Below are positions 50,408 to 61,877 of a stretch of 64,000 nt of DNA, piece after piece. The stretch comes from Tachypleus tridentatus. Taxonomy: Eukaryota; Arthropoda; Merostomata; Xiphosura; Limulidae. The notes beneath the pieces are model-generated. The model was not told the origin of the DNA, ran no database searches, and saw only the letters and a list, made by a program, of their open reading frames with translations. A program made the translations under genes and the position numbers. The stretch spans positions 73,624,447 through 73,688,446 of the forward strand of contig NC_134835.1 in NCBI RefSeq assembly GCF_004210375.1. Direction: 5' to 3'. Position 1 is the first letter of the stretch, and each line of letters begins with the position of its first letter.

Positions 50408-51971
50408 CACTGCTGGCCAAAATCTTAAGGCCAATGAACATAAAGAAAAAATATGCATTTTGCATTGTTAGACTCAACAACTCATTTGAGTAGAGCTTCA
50501 AAAGATGAAAATAAGAATGGGGAAAATAAAAATAAAAAACTTTTTTTAGCATTTAATAGGGAAAATGTGAACACTATGAAATTAGCCTAAATACTAGCTG
50601 GTCAAAAGTTTAAAACCATACTAAAATGAAGCATTAATCTGTAAATATGTAACGAAATTTAGTCATTTGTGTTCAATCATTAGCGTTGACAATGTCTCCC
50701 ACTGACATCTCCTGTGTTACATTGGGTAAAAACATGGCAAAGGCTAAAAAGTTGACAATATTTGAATGTGGCAGAATTGTCAAGCTGCAAAAGCAAGGTC
50801 TCTCTCAATGTGCCATCGCTGATGAGATTGGGCATAGTAAAACTGCTGTTGCAAATTTCTTAAAAGACCCTGAGGGATACAGAACGAGAATTTCAAGTGG
50901 TCGACCCAAGAAAATTTCGTCAGCATTGAGCAGGATGGTTTGACGGATTGTTTGGCAAGACACCAACTGATTGTCAAACCAGATTAAGGCCCTTATGGAT
51001 GCAGAATGCTGCTCAAGAACAATGAGACGGCATCTACGAGAGAAAGGCGTTAAAAACCGTAAATGTCTTTTAAGGCCACGCCTCCTTCCATACCACGAAA
51101 CAGCTTGGTTAAACTTTGCTGAGAAGCACCAAACATAGGACATAGAAAAGTGGAAGAAGGTTTTGTTCTCTGATGAGAAAAAATTTAACCTGGATGGTCC
51201 AGATAGCTTCCAACGTTACTGGCACAATAAGGATATCCCACCAGAGACATTTTCTACACGGCACAGTGGATGAGGTTCCATCATGATCTGGGGTGCTTTC
51301 TCCTTCCATGTAACAATAGAGCTTCAGGTTATACAGGGGCATCAAACAGCAGCTGGCTACATTGTCATGTTGGAGAGAGCATTCATATTGACTGAAGGCC
51401 CTCACTTGTGTGGAAATGACTGGATCTTTCAGGAGGACAACACTGCAATCCACAATACCCACAGGACAAAGGACTTTTTCTTTTGGACCATCCAGTGTGT
51501 TTGTCCGAACTGAACCCCAATGAAAATGTTTAGGGGTTGTTGGCAAGGGAAGTCTATAGAAATGGAGATCAGTTCCAAGCAGTGCATGATCTTTGTGAAG
51601 CCATCTTCATCACTTGGAATAACATTTCAGTCAGCCTTCTGCAAACGCTTATATCGACCATGCCAAAGTGACCGTTTGCAGTTATTTGTAATGATGGCTG
51701 TGCAATTCACCATTGAGACCTCTTGTTGGGCATTTCCTACTCTGTTTAGGACTTCTTTTTGGTATGGTCTTAAACTTTTGACCAGCTAGTATTTAGGCTA
51801 ATTTCATAGTGTTCACATTTTCCCTATTAAATGCTAAAAAAGTTTTTTTATTTTTATTTTTATTTTCCCTTTTATTATTTTCAAAGCTCTACTCAAAGTG
51901 GTTGAGTCTAAAAATGCAAAATGCATGTTTTTCCTTTATGTTCATTGGCCTTAAGATTTTGGCCAGCAGTG
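50408..51971 (+). mobile_element. Tc1/mariner-type DNA transposon, complete ends, dead transposase
   Basis: A 1564-bp element flanked by TA on both sides (50406-50407 and 51972-51973), the Tc1 target duplication. Ends start CACTGCTGGCCAAAATCTTA and are inverted copies over roughly 215 bp. A second, related motif (CTAGCTGGTCAAAAGTTTAA) lies at the inner end of each arm (about 50594 and 51789), giving the IR/DR layout of Sleeping Beauty-like elements. Between the ends is a Tc1-like transposase on the plus strand. It sits in the DNMT3 intron between exons e and f, opposite in sense to the gene. Confidence 0.9.
50686..51700 (+). pseudogene. Tc1-like transposase, inactivated
   Basis: The N-terminus is open for 85 codons and has a helix-turn-helix (GLSQCAIADEIGHSKTAVAN) and a GRPKK linker motif. 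Later pieces in the same and shifted frames show [14 protein letters not shown] (first Asp), MIWGAFS, IFQEDN (second Asp) and ELNPNENV (Glu), so this is the DD34E class. It is dead: stops occur at about 50941, 50965, 51136, 51271 and 51511, and about seven codons plus a frame are lost between the second Asp and the Glu. Spacing there is about 27 residues instead of 34. Confidence 0.85.
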
Positions 51972-52763
51972 TATTAACAATATATTTAGGGCAGTGCATA
52001 AAGTTCAGACAAATATTACTATAGCTTTATATATATAAGCAACAGACTAACAATAACATCCGTTTATTTCCTTCTTGAAAATATTTACTTAAGCCCAGTA
52101 TCTGGTTATGGTAAGAATTGTTGAAAAGTCTGACTGAATTATAAAGTTAGATCAACTTCAGTTTTTCTGGTAGCATATAATCTGATACCTGTAAACCAAA
52201 TACTTCACTGTGTTACCTCTCTTGCAATTTTTGAAAACTAAACAATAGCAGTCTTTGCCTGAAAGTGAGCAGAGGTATTTTACAGTCAATAAAATTACCC
52301 TTTGCTTGTTATAGATAATATAACTGGTCTGTGAATTACTAGCTCTTTTTGAAATGATATTTATCTGAGTAAAAATTTATTTTATGGAAGTTACAAATTA
52401 TAAAACAAACTTGATTTCTGCCCCAAAACTGTATTCCTTTAACCCAGTATCATACTTTTTACATTTTATCCTAAATTAAACATTAAAAAACAATTTTAAT
52501 AACTGTTAAACAGGTAATATGCTTACTGAAATTTCCATAATAATGTAAGTAACAATAATATTACATTAAAAATTTGGTAAATTGTAATATGTCTTCAAAA
52601 TCCTTTGTTTACACTGACTTAAACAGACATTATTCATGTCATATCTAATGACTTTTTTAATGCATTTGTAAGTTTGACACGTTGATGCTTTTTCTCAGCA
52701 ATCTTTGTTTAGTCTGGATATTTTTACATATACTTTACTACCATTTCAAAAAAGAATACACAC

Positions 52764-52828
52764 CTGTTACAGTCATTGTTATCACAGATCAAAAGTTCTC
52801 CAGCCTGACCACAAATCACACAATAGGC
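52764..52828 (-). CDS. DNMT3: DNMT3 exon e: ADD domain PHD-like finger, first part
   Basis: 65-nt exon coding AYCVICGQAGELLICDNND then CN(R). The cysteines CxxC and C...C match the PHD-like finger of DNMT3 (YCTICCGG, CGNNNC in vertebrates). Acceptor TTGCAG, donor AG|GTGTGT. It ends with two bases completed by G of the next exon to give Arg. The following intron of about 6.8 kb carries a Tc1 element and a LINE relic. Confidence 0.95.
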
Positions 52829-53429
52829 CTGCAATTCAAAAAAGGCCTGATGAAATTTATATAAAATAGTGTTTTTAAAGTGAATCAAATGTTTCTCTTT
52901 AAGTTAATTTGATCAACCACAGTAAATCCTTTAAGTAGTATCATGCTTTGATTTTAATAAAATTAAATAAAAATCAATCAAATGATGCAAGTAGACAGTA
53001 AATAGAATTACCTGCTCTGTTTTTAACTAAACTGCTGTCTCTTGTAAACTATGCTTTTTATTTTTTATTAACTGCCATGTTAATTTATTTTCTTTAAAAC
53101 TAAATATGATTTTTCAGTAAAATTAAACATGTAAATCTAAACCTGAGTGGTCTGGTTTTTTTTGTGTGAAAAATCTCTATTTCGCTTGATCACATTTTTC
53201 TAATTATTCAAGTATTAGAAGCCTATGGTAACAGAAATTCCGAGGCGATATCATACAGGAGTAACAAACAACAAGTAATAGCAACTACCTGGGAATTTTT
53301 TTAATTGGTAAAAACCATAATCACAATAAACACAAGTTAATACTGAATACATTTTAAAATATACATTAGTATTGTGCTTTTTTTCTACTTAAGCTTTTTG
53401 CTTTACAGAGAATGTCTTATTTTCATGCT

Positions 53430-54130
53430 AGCATACAGTTTATCAATGTAAGATTGTGGAGTAGTTTTTCAAATGTTTTGTACAACTCTGCACAGTTTGA
53501 CAAAGTTGTTTCATCATGTTTTGTTCTTCTTAGTTTTCATAAGCCCATATGGCCTCAAGAATGTTCATATCAAAATTATGTGCTGGCCAGGTCATAACTG
53601 TTCTATTGGCCTTTATATCATCAAGATACTGGTTCACCTCATTGGAGTCACTATCTTGCTGGGTGGTTAATCCCTGCCCAGTGAGTCATATTTATAAGGG
53701 AATAGAGTAATGGATCATAATCTGTCTGTACTTGCCAGTAGTACTGATTTTGTGAAAATCACCAACACCATTGGTTGAGATACAATCCCAAACAAGTACT
53801 TGCTCCCCTTCATTCTTTAGTGTAGATATTGTACAACGATATATATCTTTCCCCACTCTGCCATTGAATAAACTGTCACTGATTTCACTGAAAAATTCAA
53901 GTTCAATTTCATCTGTAAAGTGTGTGTCTTCACTTTTGTTTATTTCTATATTTGTGGTTTGATGCCCAATTCAGTATTTTCACTTAGATAACTCTTCTTA
54001 GCAGTTGCATGTCTATGAGGCCATTCTAATATTTATCTTTTTGTTCTTGATGTAACATTTACAGCGAAGCCACTGACAAGTTCTATAATCAACTGTCATC
54101 TATCTCCCAAAGAAGACCTTGAAAGACAAA
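53430..54130 (-). pseudogene. Tc1-like transposase relic, minus strand
   Basis: Read on the minus strand in shifting frames, short pieces match the Tc1 catalytic domain in order: a FTDEIELEF block near 53925 (first Asp), a VLVWDCIS block (usual VWG.IS), a QQDSDSNEV block (second Asp), then WPAHNFDMNILEAIW (usual WP..SPDLNPIE.LW). Stops and frameshifts are frequent and no terminal repeats were found, so it is older than the 50.4 kb element. Plus-strand ORFs over it are shadows. It lies in the intron between DNMT3 exons d and e. Confidence 0.6.
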
Positions 54131-55108
54131 TATCCTTAACATCTTGCTAGAAAGTTTTGCTTTCTACTTTAATCACTTCTGCTATTAACAGTGTCACTTA
54201 TACGCCTTCTTCAAAGTCTTGCCACAATTCTTTGTGTGTAGTGTCTCTAACCAGCCAAAACTTTGACTTCTGTATGTTAGTTAAGCTATACTCCAGTCCT
54301 AGGAGCCACAACTGGATTCACACTAGTATTACTGGGCAAAATGTAATTTGCTATGCTTCCACGATGTAAGTAAGAAAAACACAGGTTCAATTTGTCTTTT
54401 TCATGATATTATAACCTTTATAATAGTGTAGCACTTTTTTTTATAAGTTGGATGGCAAATAGTTAATAATTTAAGTTATAAACACCATTGTCCACTATTC
54501 AGTTAGTCTCATTATGTAGTTAAAAAATAACAGATATAATAAATAAGTTTAGTATTCCAACAGTTGTAGATTGTACTTGACCTTTCTTGAATTTAGATTT
54601 CAAAATTAACAATTTTTTAATACTAAATTTATTTATTATATCTGCTAATTTCTAGCAATATAATGTTAAAAAACTGAACTGTGGTCAATGACACTTTTTC
54701 TTTACTTCACCTATTCAGTGTATAGGTTTTTCTCATAATAACCACAAAGGATATTCACACCAGCTGTATGTTTGATACACAAAATTACTAAAATATGAAT
54801 GATGAAAACATGGAAGATGAAAGCAACTCAACGACATATCAGTGCTAAATTACCTGAACTAGAAAGTTGTTTAGTTTTAAATATTCGTTTACAAATCCTC
54901 TTTATAAAATGTATTTACAAAAAAACATCAGCAATGTACTTACTAAACTAATACTGTATTATTGAGAATGTTCTTTTAAACTTATATAACTACTTTTATG
55001 CTCTTGAAAAGTTATACACAAACAAATATACACCTATAGAGACAGAATGGGTGCTATATTTTTCTAAAATATACGATGAAAGAATAAAAACATAAATTAA
55101 CATCTTAC

Positions 55109-55241
55109 ATTTGTACCATCATCTCCATATGCAAACATTGTTTCTACAGTTTCATCTTTGCACTGCTTACACAAGCCTCCTTCTATCAGGGGTGCTGTGT
55201 AGCTATTTCTACTGATGTTGAATCACATGCTATACATACAT
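55109..55241 (-). CDS. DNMT3: DNMT3 exon d: ADD domain GATA-like finger, with one-base frameshift
   Basis: Encodes VCIACDSTSVEIATQH in one frame, then LIEGGLCKQC...AYGDDGTN in the -1 frame. The two parts align end to end with the vertebrate ADD segment CISCGSLNVTLEHPL/GGMCQNC and the DDDG loop, including both zinc-binding CxxC pairs and the acidic loop that reads H3K4me0. The exon is 133 nt where 134 is needed. The missing base falls in the run GGGG at 55189-55192 (CCCC in the coding sense), after which the original frame stops at TGA TAG. Acceptor TTTTCAG and donor AAT|GTAAGA are good. A homopolymer miscall is the simplest explanation; a real allele or pseudogenisation is possible. Confidence 0.9.
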
Positions 55242-55693
55242 CTGAAAAGATGTTTGTGTTAAAATATAACAACTTTTATCATTACATTAAAACTACAACT
55301 AGCTATCAATAACTTCTGATCAAATCACACAACACAAATCACAGCTGAAAAATAACTTAAGAAATAAAACAGCTTATTTTATATAACATGCTATTTAAGA
55401 GTGTTTAAAATAAATAATTCTGAATAAAAACTTGAAATGACTAGAATGCTTTGATTTATCAATATACCATCATTGTTACTGGTATGTTTTCTCTATCATG
55501 TCGTACACTATACCTTGTGCCCTTTTAATTTTCTACAACTGTACTAAAACTACAGCAACATTCAGTCAAGTGCAAACAAGTACATTATTTTTATTATATA
55601 AAACATATCAAATTTCAAAGTGATTAAAATATGAATGTTACCAGATAAAATTCAGAAGGAAAGCTAGAAATTATCTTGTGGTTTATTCTAAAC

Positions 55694-55712
55694 ACACACA
55701 CACACACACATA
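55694..55712. repeat. (CA)n microsatellite
   Basis: About nine CA units, in a DNMT3 intron near exon d. Confidence 0.9.
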
Positions 55713-56131
55713 ATTAAAGGTATGATAAACTAGTAACATGTATGTGACCTAGAAATCCAACACTACTATAACTCAGAGAATTATTGATAAAAATTTAAAA
55801 CTTTTCAAACTGAATTATATACATGCTTAACATTTCTAGTATTTTATTATGTAGAACTCATCACATAGATATTATTCATACATATCAATATTCATTTCAG
55901 AGTTTTCAGTTAGTGCACTGGATTTTTTTTCATGGTTCTAAAGAAACTTCTCAAACACAACTCACAGGACAGACTTCTATTGCTGTTTATTTATATGGAT
56001 GATCATGTTACAAACCAAAATGTCAGTTATACACCAGTGGTGAGTAATTTATAAATAAACAATCAAAATATATTAGTAATCATAAAGAAACAATTTCTGA
56101 ATTATTTATTTTTACAGTACTTTACACTCAC

Positions 56132-56172
56132 CTTGTATTCTAATTATTCCTTCTCTGACTTTCTTTAACGCA
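56132..56172 (-). CDS. DNMT3: DNMT3 exon c: 41-nt micro-exon before ADD domain
   Basis: A very short exon encoding (S)ALKKVREGIIRIQ(D), bounded by AG at 56173-56174 and donor G|GTGAGT. It supplies the segment just before the first ADD CxxC; the vertebrate counterpart reads ...CRNIED. Both junctions work: AG+T gives Ser upstream, and G+AT gives Asp downstream, leading into VCIAC. A second AG four bases upstream (56177-56178) would put the exon out of frame. Confidence 0.75.
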
Positions 56173-57448
56173 CTGTCTATTAGAAAACACAATACCAACC
56201 ATAAGCATACTCAACAAAAAAAGCAGCTTTATTTAAATATAAATCTGAATTATATTGAGAGATTCTTCAAAAATAATTAAAGCCCAGTTAATGCTCATCC
56301 CCAAATTGCCTAACTTCACTGCTAGTCATCACTTTTTGTGATTTTGCATATCTTTTGCAAGATATATATTTCAAATACAAAGCCAGTATGCAAATAAAAT
56401 ATTCCCTATATAACATATTTGGAACTCACTTAACCTTATGCATACAGGCCAAGTCAGCACACACATCAAGAACTTTTTACAGATTTGCATTCAATACTTA
56501 ACTCATTCAATATGGGATTGGTCTATATCACAAACCACATCACTTCTTTGCACTTGTTTAAAGTCTTTGTAGACCTAACACTTCTAACTTCCAATATACT
56601 GTGTATATCTTCACAAAATTTGACAGTATTTCACTTAATATTATTAGTTTTAACATACAAAAAAGCCATACCTTTTAGTGAAATATTTCTAATAGAAGTT
56701 AAATAAAGAGTTGTCCATAAATATACTGAATATTTGTTTTGAATAGTCCATGTGTAATTAATTTGAATGTTAAAATTATGAATACTTTTCCTTATCTCAA
56801 AAATTACAGACTTCCTTTCTTAAATCCCTAAGATCTCCTAAATACATTTCAAATATTTTTTCTATCCTAACTCAAAATGGGAATAATAAATCTGACCAAC
56901 CTCGTAACTACCAAAAAAAAATTGAAATAAATCTAAATTACCCTTTTTTTGTTTCTATAATAACTTCATATTGTCATATAAAACCACATTAATTTATCCT
57001 AATTATCTCTTTAAGTTCATAACAGTACACATCTATTTATATTTAAATTTTATTTTTTGTTGCCCTTTGAACTGTGGCTAATTACTGTCCATATGCTTAT
57101 TAGTTGTAAATCAGTCGGGAAATGTGCAACTCAAATGCATGCATTGTGAAGCATTTTTATTTTATTATTATTACTTATTTTACTTAAGCCAATCTTAACT
57201 AACTTTAAAATATCCTTATTTTTCCATTTTAGTTGTTTTTCATAATTAAACATAAAGAATTTACATGAAAAGCATGAAATAAAATACTTATAAAATCTTA
57301 TATCTTCTCAATCTCAGTTGTAGAAGGAGAGTTAACCCTAATTTTTTATACTACCCATAGTATTACAAATAGTAATTTTTATTTAATTAAATAATGCTCT
57401 AAACAATATAGAATAATAACATGGAAAAAAGTAGACAAATTCACTTAC

Positions 57449-57569
57449 CTCTCAAAAACTTTCTGGCTTTCTAACTCTGTGACAACAGTCTCTACAAATT
57501 CATCCAAGCTAACCATTGACTTTCTCATAGAAAATCTGTTCCTACTCTGAGTAAAATTGACATTTAACC
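57449..57569 (-). CDS. DNMT3: DNMT3 exon b: linker upstream of ADD domain
   Basis: This 121-nt exon has a pyrimidine-rich acceptor (GTTTTCTGAAG) and a strong donor (AG|GTAAGT). Its peptide includes SMVSLDEFVETVVTELESQK and is predicted helical by composition. It corresponds in position to the helical stretch just before the ADD domain in vertebrate DNMT3 proteins. The exon ends with two bases (AG), which join to T of the next exon to give Ser. The surrounding open frame runs further at both ends only because the flanking intron happens to be open. Confidence 0.75.
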
Positions 57570-58676
57570 CTTCAGAAAACAATGTTATACAACACATCAT
57601 TTGAGAGAATAAAAACCTTGAGTTTCTATTGGTTATAGGTAATATATAATTAAACATAAAAAAAATGAACTATTAACGAATTACGAAAAAAAGATTGTGA
57701 CAGGTGGATGTGGCAAGAGGGATCTGATTTTATATTTCATAGCTCTGTAACCAAACAAAATTGAAGACTATAATAAATGTGGTTTATCAGAGCAATAACA
57801 ACTTTATAGAGAGTGATTTACCTTTAATTTCATATTTTTTCAAGGCCTAATGGATAAAAAAGGGATGATGACATGCTAAGAGAAAAATGTGCAATATGTA
57901 TCATACTAGCACAAATTCTGGATTTTGTAAAAATATTACCTAGTAGAATTAAGAACTTAAACTTGTATACTCTTAAAATATGGATTATTAGCTAAGATTT
58001 TATGCCATTCTAACTGGAATAACATAAACAAAAAGTAGTTTAATCAAATTTTAAATATAAGACACTAAAACTTTGTGCCATGCTCAGTAAAAAATATGAG
58101 GGTGGATAGGGTTAATTAATACAGTTTTATTATTAATGCATATCAGTAAGCTTTTCACCAAAATATAACTTAGAATTCATATTTTTATATCAACTAAGTT
58201 TTAATTTCATGACCTGAAAATAAAATATTTAAATATATTCTCAATTTCCACCTCCCTGTGTCATTGCTTTGACTTTTCTTTTATATATTTTCTCTGACGT
58301 GGGTTTGATTTTCAAACAAATTAGAAACACATACAATATTTATTGGCAAGCCAACTTATAAAATTTGAGCCTCCCTCTCTTCTTGCTTTACTCAGTTATC
58401 ACTATATTTGTTCTACCAATATGGCATGCTTCCTCCCATCTCTTTTTGTCTTTCAAGACATGTTTACAATTCTCTCTAAAGTTGCTATTGGATGTGTTTA
58501 TAACCAACAGAAAAAGCATATTTTTTACCTGATTCCTTGTATGGTTATTTCACTTACGTAGTTAACTAGACAATTTGGTTTGATATTCACTGTGAGAAAG
58601 CACAGTTGTTCAGTTCTGAGAAGATTATGGAATTTTTAAATATATTTATAGCCTACATAAAAAGCCAGTTAAATTA

Positions 58677-58767
58677 TATATATGTAAAAATGGCTGGTTT
58701 CAAAACGTTGTTTGCTCCTCTACATAAAAATTTTCTCATCCCAAACCAGCCATTTTTTACATACATA
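58677..58767. repeat. Foldback repeat (inverted arms of about 24 bp)
   Basis: The arm TATGTAAAAATGGCTGGTTT near 58681 is answered by its inverted copy at 58743-58767 (AAACCAGCCATTTTTTACAT), with a loop of about 42 bp. The loop contains CAAAACGTTGTTTG, which resembles Penelope-like element ends elsewhere in the window. It may be a non-autonomous remnant. Confidence 0.55.
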
Positions 58768-59698
58768 TTTTTCTCTACAAGTGGGTTTTCTCGTCATCAC
58801 AGTTAAATTATAGTTTGGAGAGATTCTGTTCTAGTTATTGATATAATACAACCAACAAAGTGTGAAAAAAGTAACTTTAACAAAACACATTTCTGAGTAC
58901 AAACAGGCCTTAATGCTGAGGTAAGTCCTAAATTTTTGTTTTTTGTGCATATTTTTTATTTTGTTTTATAAATATCTTAACAAAACTAACCAAAATGCAA
59001 GAATTATAAATTTATTAGGCTATCTAAGAAAACTTAAGCAAAAAATAATTATATAAACAACTTTTTGTCATCACTCATTTGTGAAATTAATATGATTTGA
59101 GATTACCTGATGTAACATGATCCATATGTTTACCCTTATGTGCACTATTGTGAATTGGGTTAGACATACTGTAAAGGTTTCATAAGGTCACAGACAAATA
59201 TATCTTTAGTAAAAATACCTTATTGAAAAATATGACTTTTCATAAAAAAGACTTGTAGTGTTTATTAAAATCTATTAAATTTTATGATGAAGCATTTAGT
59301 ATATTTAGCAATTAATAAATAAGAAATCTAATATATTAGTAATTATAAAGAAACTTCTTTTAAGTACATCGTTTTGTCAGTAATTCACTCAGTACATTCA
59401 GGATTTTAGTATATACAGAGTCATGGTTACATGGTGGTTACAAGGTTGGTCAAATTCACTGACCCTTATGTTGCATAGAACAATTAAGAAATGGCCAATG
59501 AAAATACCTGTATTATATTTGCTTCAACATCCCTTTTCTTAATTTTTAAGACTTAAGACTGTTAGTTATATTGTTAATAACCATAAGATGTAACTGACAA
59601 AAAACAACACTAATGAATTCATACAACAGGCTTCAGGTTTATACAAAAAGATATTATTATTATTAAAATATCTTTTACTTTGTAAACTTTAAACAAAC

Positions 59699-59833
59699 CC
59701 TTATTTTCCAGTTGCTCCATGCGTGAAAAGCGAGGCTGTAAAGAGTTTTGGGAACCAAGAGATTGCAAAGCTTGAAGATATTGTGTCTTTATCCGATTTA
59801 AATGCTTGCGAACATTTTCAGGAATTGGTGAAC
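59699..59833 (-). CDS. DNMT3: DNMT3 exon a: linker upstream of ADD domain
   Basis: Open 135-nt exon with acceptor ATTATTAG and donor G|GTTTGT. It starts with the last two bases of a split codon (one base comes from an unseen upstream exon) and ends with one base of the next. The peptide begins SPIPENVRKHLNRIKTQYLQ and ends SRMEQLENK; it is basic and helix-like. I do not recognise a domain, and this part of DNMT3 proteins is poorly conserved. Inclusion rests on the open frame, the splice sites and the phase match to the next exon (G plus GG makes Gly). The upstream exon is not identified in the window. Confidence 0.7.
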
Positions 59834-60571
59834 CTAATAATGAAATATTTTAAGTACACAAACATACTAGCAATAGTGATAAAATGATCAAGTCTGAAAG
59901 CACTTACACAGAAATTAAACCTATTACACTAAAAAAATAACAGCCTATATCCACAGAGTGTATTTTTATTAGGTCAATATTTCATTATTGGAGCTTTGTC
60001 AAGAGCTATTAATATCACACACATTCAGTTGAAACTGAAAAGAAACACTGTCATCAGTTAATAAAACATCAATACAAGGTCTAAAGGTTCAAATCATCCA
60101 AAAATAATATCAAATATCCTTGATTTTAAACTCTTGAAGCAACCTGAACCCATAATTATATTTAATTTCACAAAATAGGAGGAGTCATAAAAACCAAAAT
60201 GCATTTCTCCATATAGAATAGTTCAATGACTGTTTTCTCATTATAATTTTAGCAATGAGTGCAAGGGTAGCATGAGGGGAAAAGGTGCCACAAAACCTTG
60301 TAAGTGTAATAAATGTAGTGTGGAATCACCTAGCCTATAGCCAAATGTATAAAATTTATCAGGAAAGTAAAAATATTGATTGAATTTTTAAATTACTTCT
60401 AAATTAAGTTATTTTCTATTATATCACCAACATTTTTAATAAAAAACAAACCTCTTCAATCACCGGAGGCTCTACATTAAGAAATCAACAAATATTTTTC
60501 TAGCTGTGTTGTCTATACATCTCATTTCATATTTTCAGTTGACAGGGTAACAAGAACTTCATGTTATACTG

Positions 60572-60588
60572 TTGTTGCTAAGCAACAA
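60572..60588. promoter_or_regulatory. Perfect palindrome resembling an RFX X-box
   Basis: TTGTTGCTAAGCAACAA is a perfect palindrome around one A. The core GTTGCTAAGCAAC fits the RFX consensus GTNRCC-n-RGYAAC except for one C-to-T. It lies upstream of DNMT3 exon a, in an intron or 5' region. Function is only inferred. Confidence 0.25.
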
Positions 60589-61399
60589 GACATAAAAACC
60601 ATTGTTGAAATATAGTGTTATAAGAACACACTAACTTTTCTATATATTAGAAGCTGTTAATTTAATTTATTTTTACCAGCAATTATTCTACGAATGATCC
60701 AAATCTTAAATGGCTTACAATAGAATTTACCAGCATTTGATTGCCTGTTTATTGAAAGAGCTTGATTTTACAAAATTTCAGTTTGCCATGCAAGATAAGG
60801 TTAGGGTGTACTATAGGGTGTAAATGGTAATTACTTGCTCCATCCCTTTTGATGGGCTACACAATAGTAATAAATTTGTAACATGTGTAAACCAACAGGT
60901 AACCTACAAAACCATGGCATTAAGAATAAAATAGTTTGTAGTATGTAAAATAACTCTTCATACTAGTATCTATAAGTATTACTTCATCCTATTATATCAA
61001 TACATTCACAAAATAGCATTGAAAACTATATTTTAACCATTATAAGTTTGAATAGAGTCTTTGGCAAAAGTCAAATATATCAAAGACCAAAGTCTTGTTA
61101 TCAGTAAGTTAGAGAAACAAGAAAGAAAAGAAGCCTCAAACAAAATTTTTTTTAAACCTTATTTAACAAACACTCTTAAGTCCAATCAATGTAACCAAAC
61201 CTAAAGAATATGAAATTCCTGAAGGAAGGAACAGAGCTGTAGAAGATTGCATTAATTTAGATTATGCAACTAAGTTATTACTCAAAGGTGGAACAAATGT
61301 TGAAAACATATTTCTGACAGGTATTTATTTCCTCTCACATACATAGCTATTCTCATTCAATGCTGCCTCACCATGACCCATAATAACAACAGAGCAGTG

Positions 61400-61640
61400 C
61401 ACCTGAGGCAATATGAGTGAGATATCCCCTGTACACATGTAAAGATTTGTAGTGATTGGTTCAGCTCTAAACTCAAAACTCAAATGATGGGAACCAACAT
61501 CCATGTCGGGATTAGGTGAGGGATCCCAACTGCACATATATAAGGACAAAATGTTAACTGGTTTAGTTCTAAATCCAAAATTCAGCTGCAGGGAACTGAC
61601 ATCCATGTGAAGGTATGATGAGAAATCCCAATCATTATGA
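61400..61640. repeat. Two-plus-copy tandem repeat, about 100 bp unit
   Basis: Two adjacent diverged copies of an approximately 100-bp unit, each with GGTT(C/T)AG(C/T)TCTAAA, then AACATCCATGT or GACATCCATGT, then a GATCCCAA/AAATCCCAA end. Partial copies lie on both sides. It may belong to the 3' region of the DIRS-like element next door. Confidence 0.6.
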
Positions 61641-61877
61641 CGGTTCACTCCAAAGCTGCAACATTCCCTCTGAAAAAGTCATACAGAGATGGAGCATCTT
61701 TTGGAAAATTTCCATCAACAACACCAGTAAAACACCACCACCCTACTATCAACTCAATGGAGTCATCATTGTTTACATTGTGCATCTGTTGATCAGGAGA
61801 ATACCTTGATGGTCCACCACCACAGTGGCTTAGAACTTCTGAGCAGTAAAGATTCTTTTACTCCACTGGAAGAATGG

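Larger units (their letters stand above)
33128..59833 (-). other. DNMT3: DNMT3 family DNA methyltransferase gene (3' part; 14 exons)
   Basis: Fourteen exons on the minus strand join in consistent phase into about 554 codons ending at a TGA at 33128-33130. Joined order: linker, ADD domain, catalytic domain, Ser/Thr tail. The family sets new 5-methylcytosine marks in the nucleus, with S-adenosylmethionine as methyl donor; the ADD domain senses unmodified histone H3K4. All catalytic landmarks are visible ([32 protein letters not shown]). Introns range from about 190 nt to 6.8 kb and are GT-AG except one GC-AG. The usual N-terminal PWWP exons and the promoter are not visible and should lie beyond 64000. 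One single-base frameshift sits in the ADD exon; everything else is open. DNMT3 rather than DNMT1 is clear from the ADD domain and the motif order. I cannot say whether it is the 3A or 3B type, and invertebrates usually have one undivided DNMT3. Confidence 0.95.

Noticed and set aside
55186..55195. CCC TGA resembles the antizyme programmed frameshift site
   Set aside because: Antizyme shifts +1; here a -1 shift (or one inserted base) is needed to reach the conserved frame, and no canonical -1 slippery heptamer is present. A missing base in the C run is simpler.
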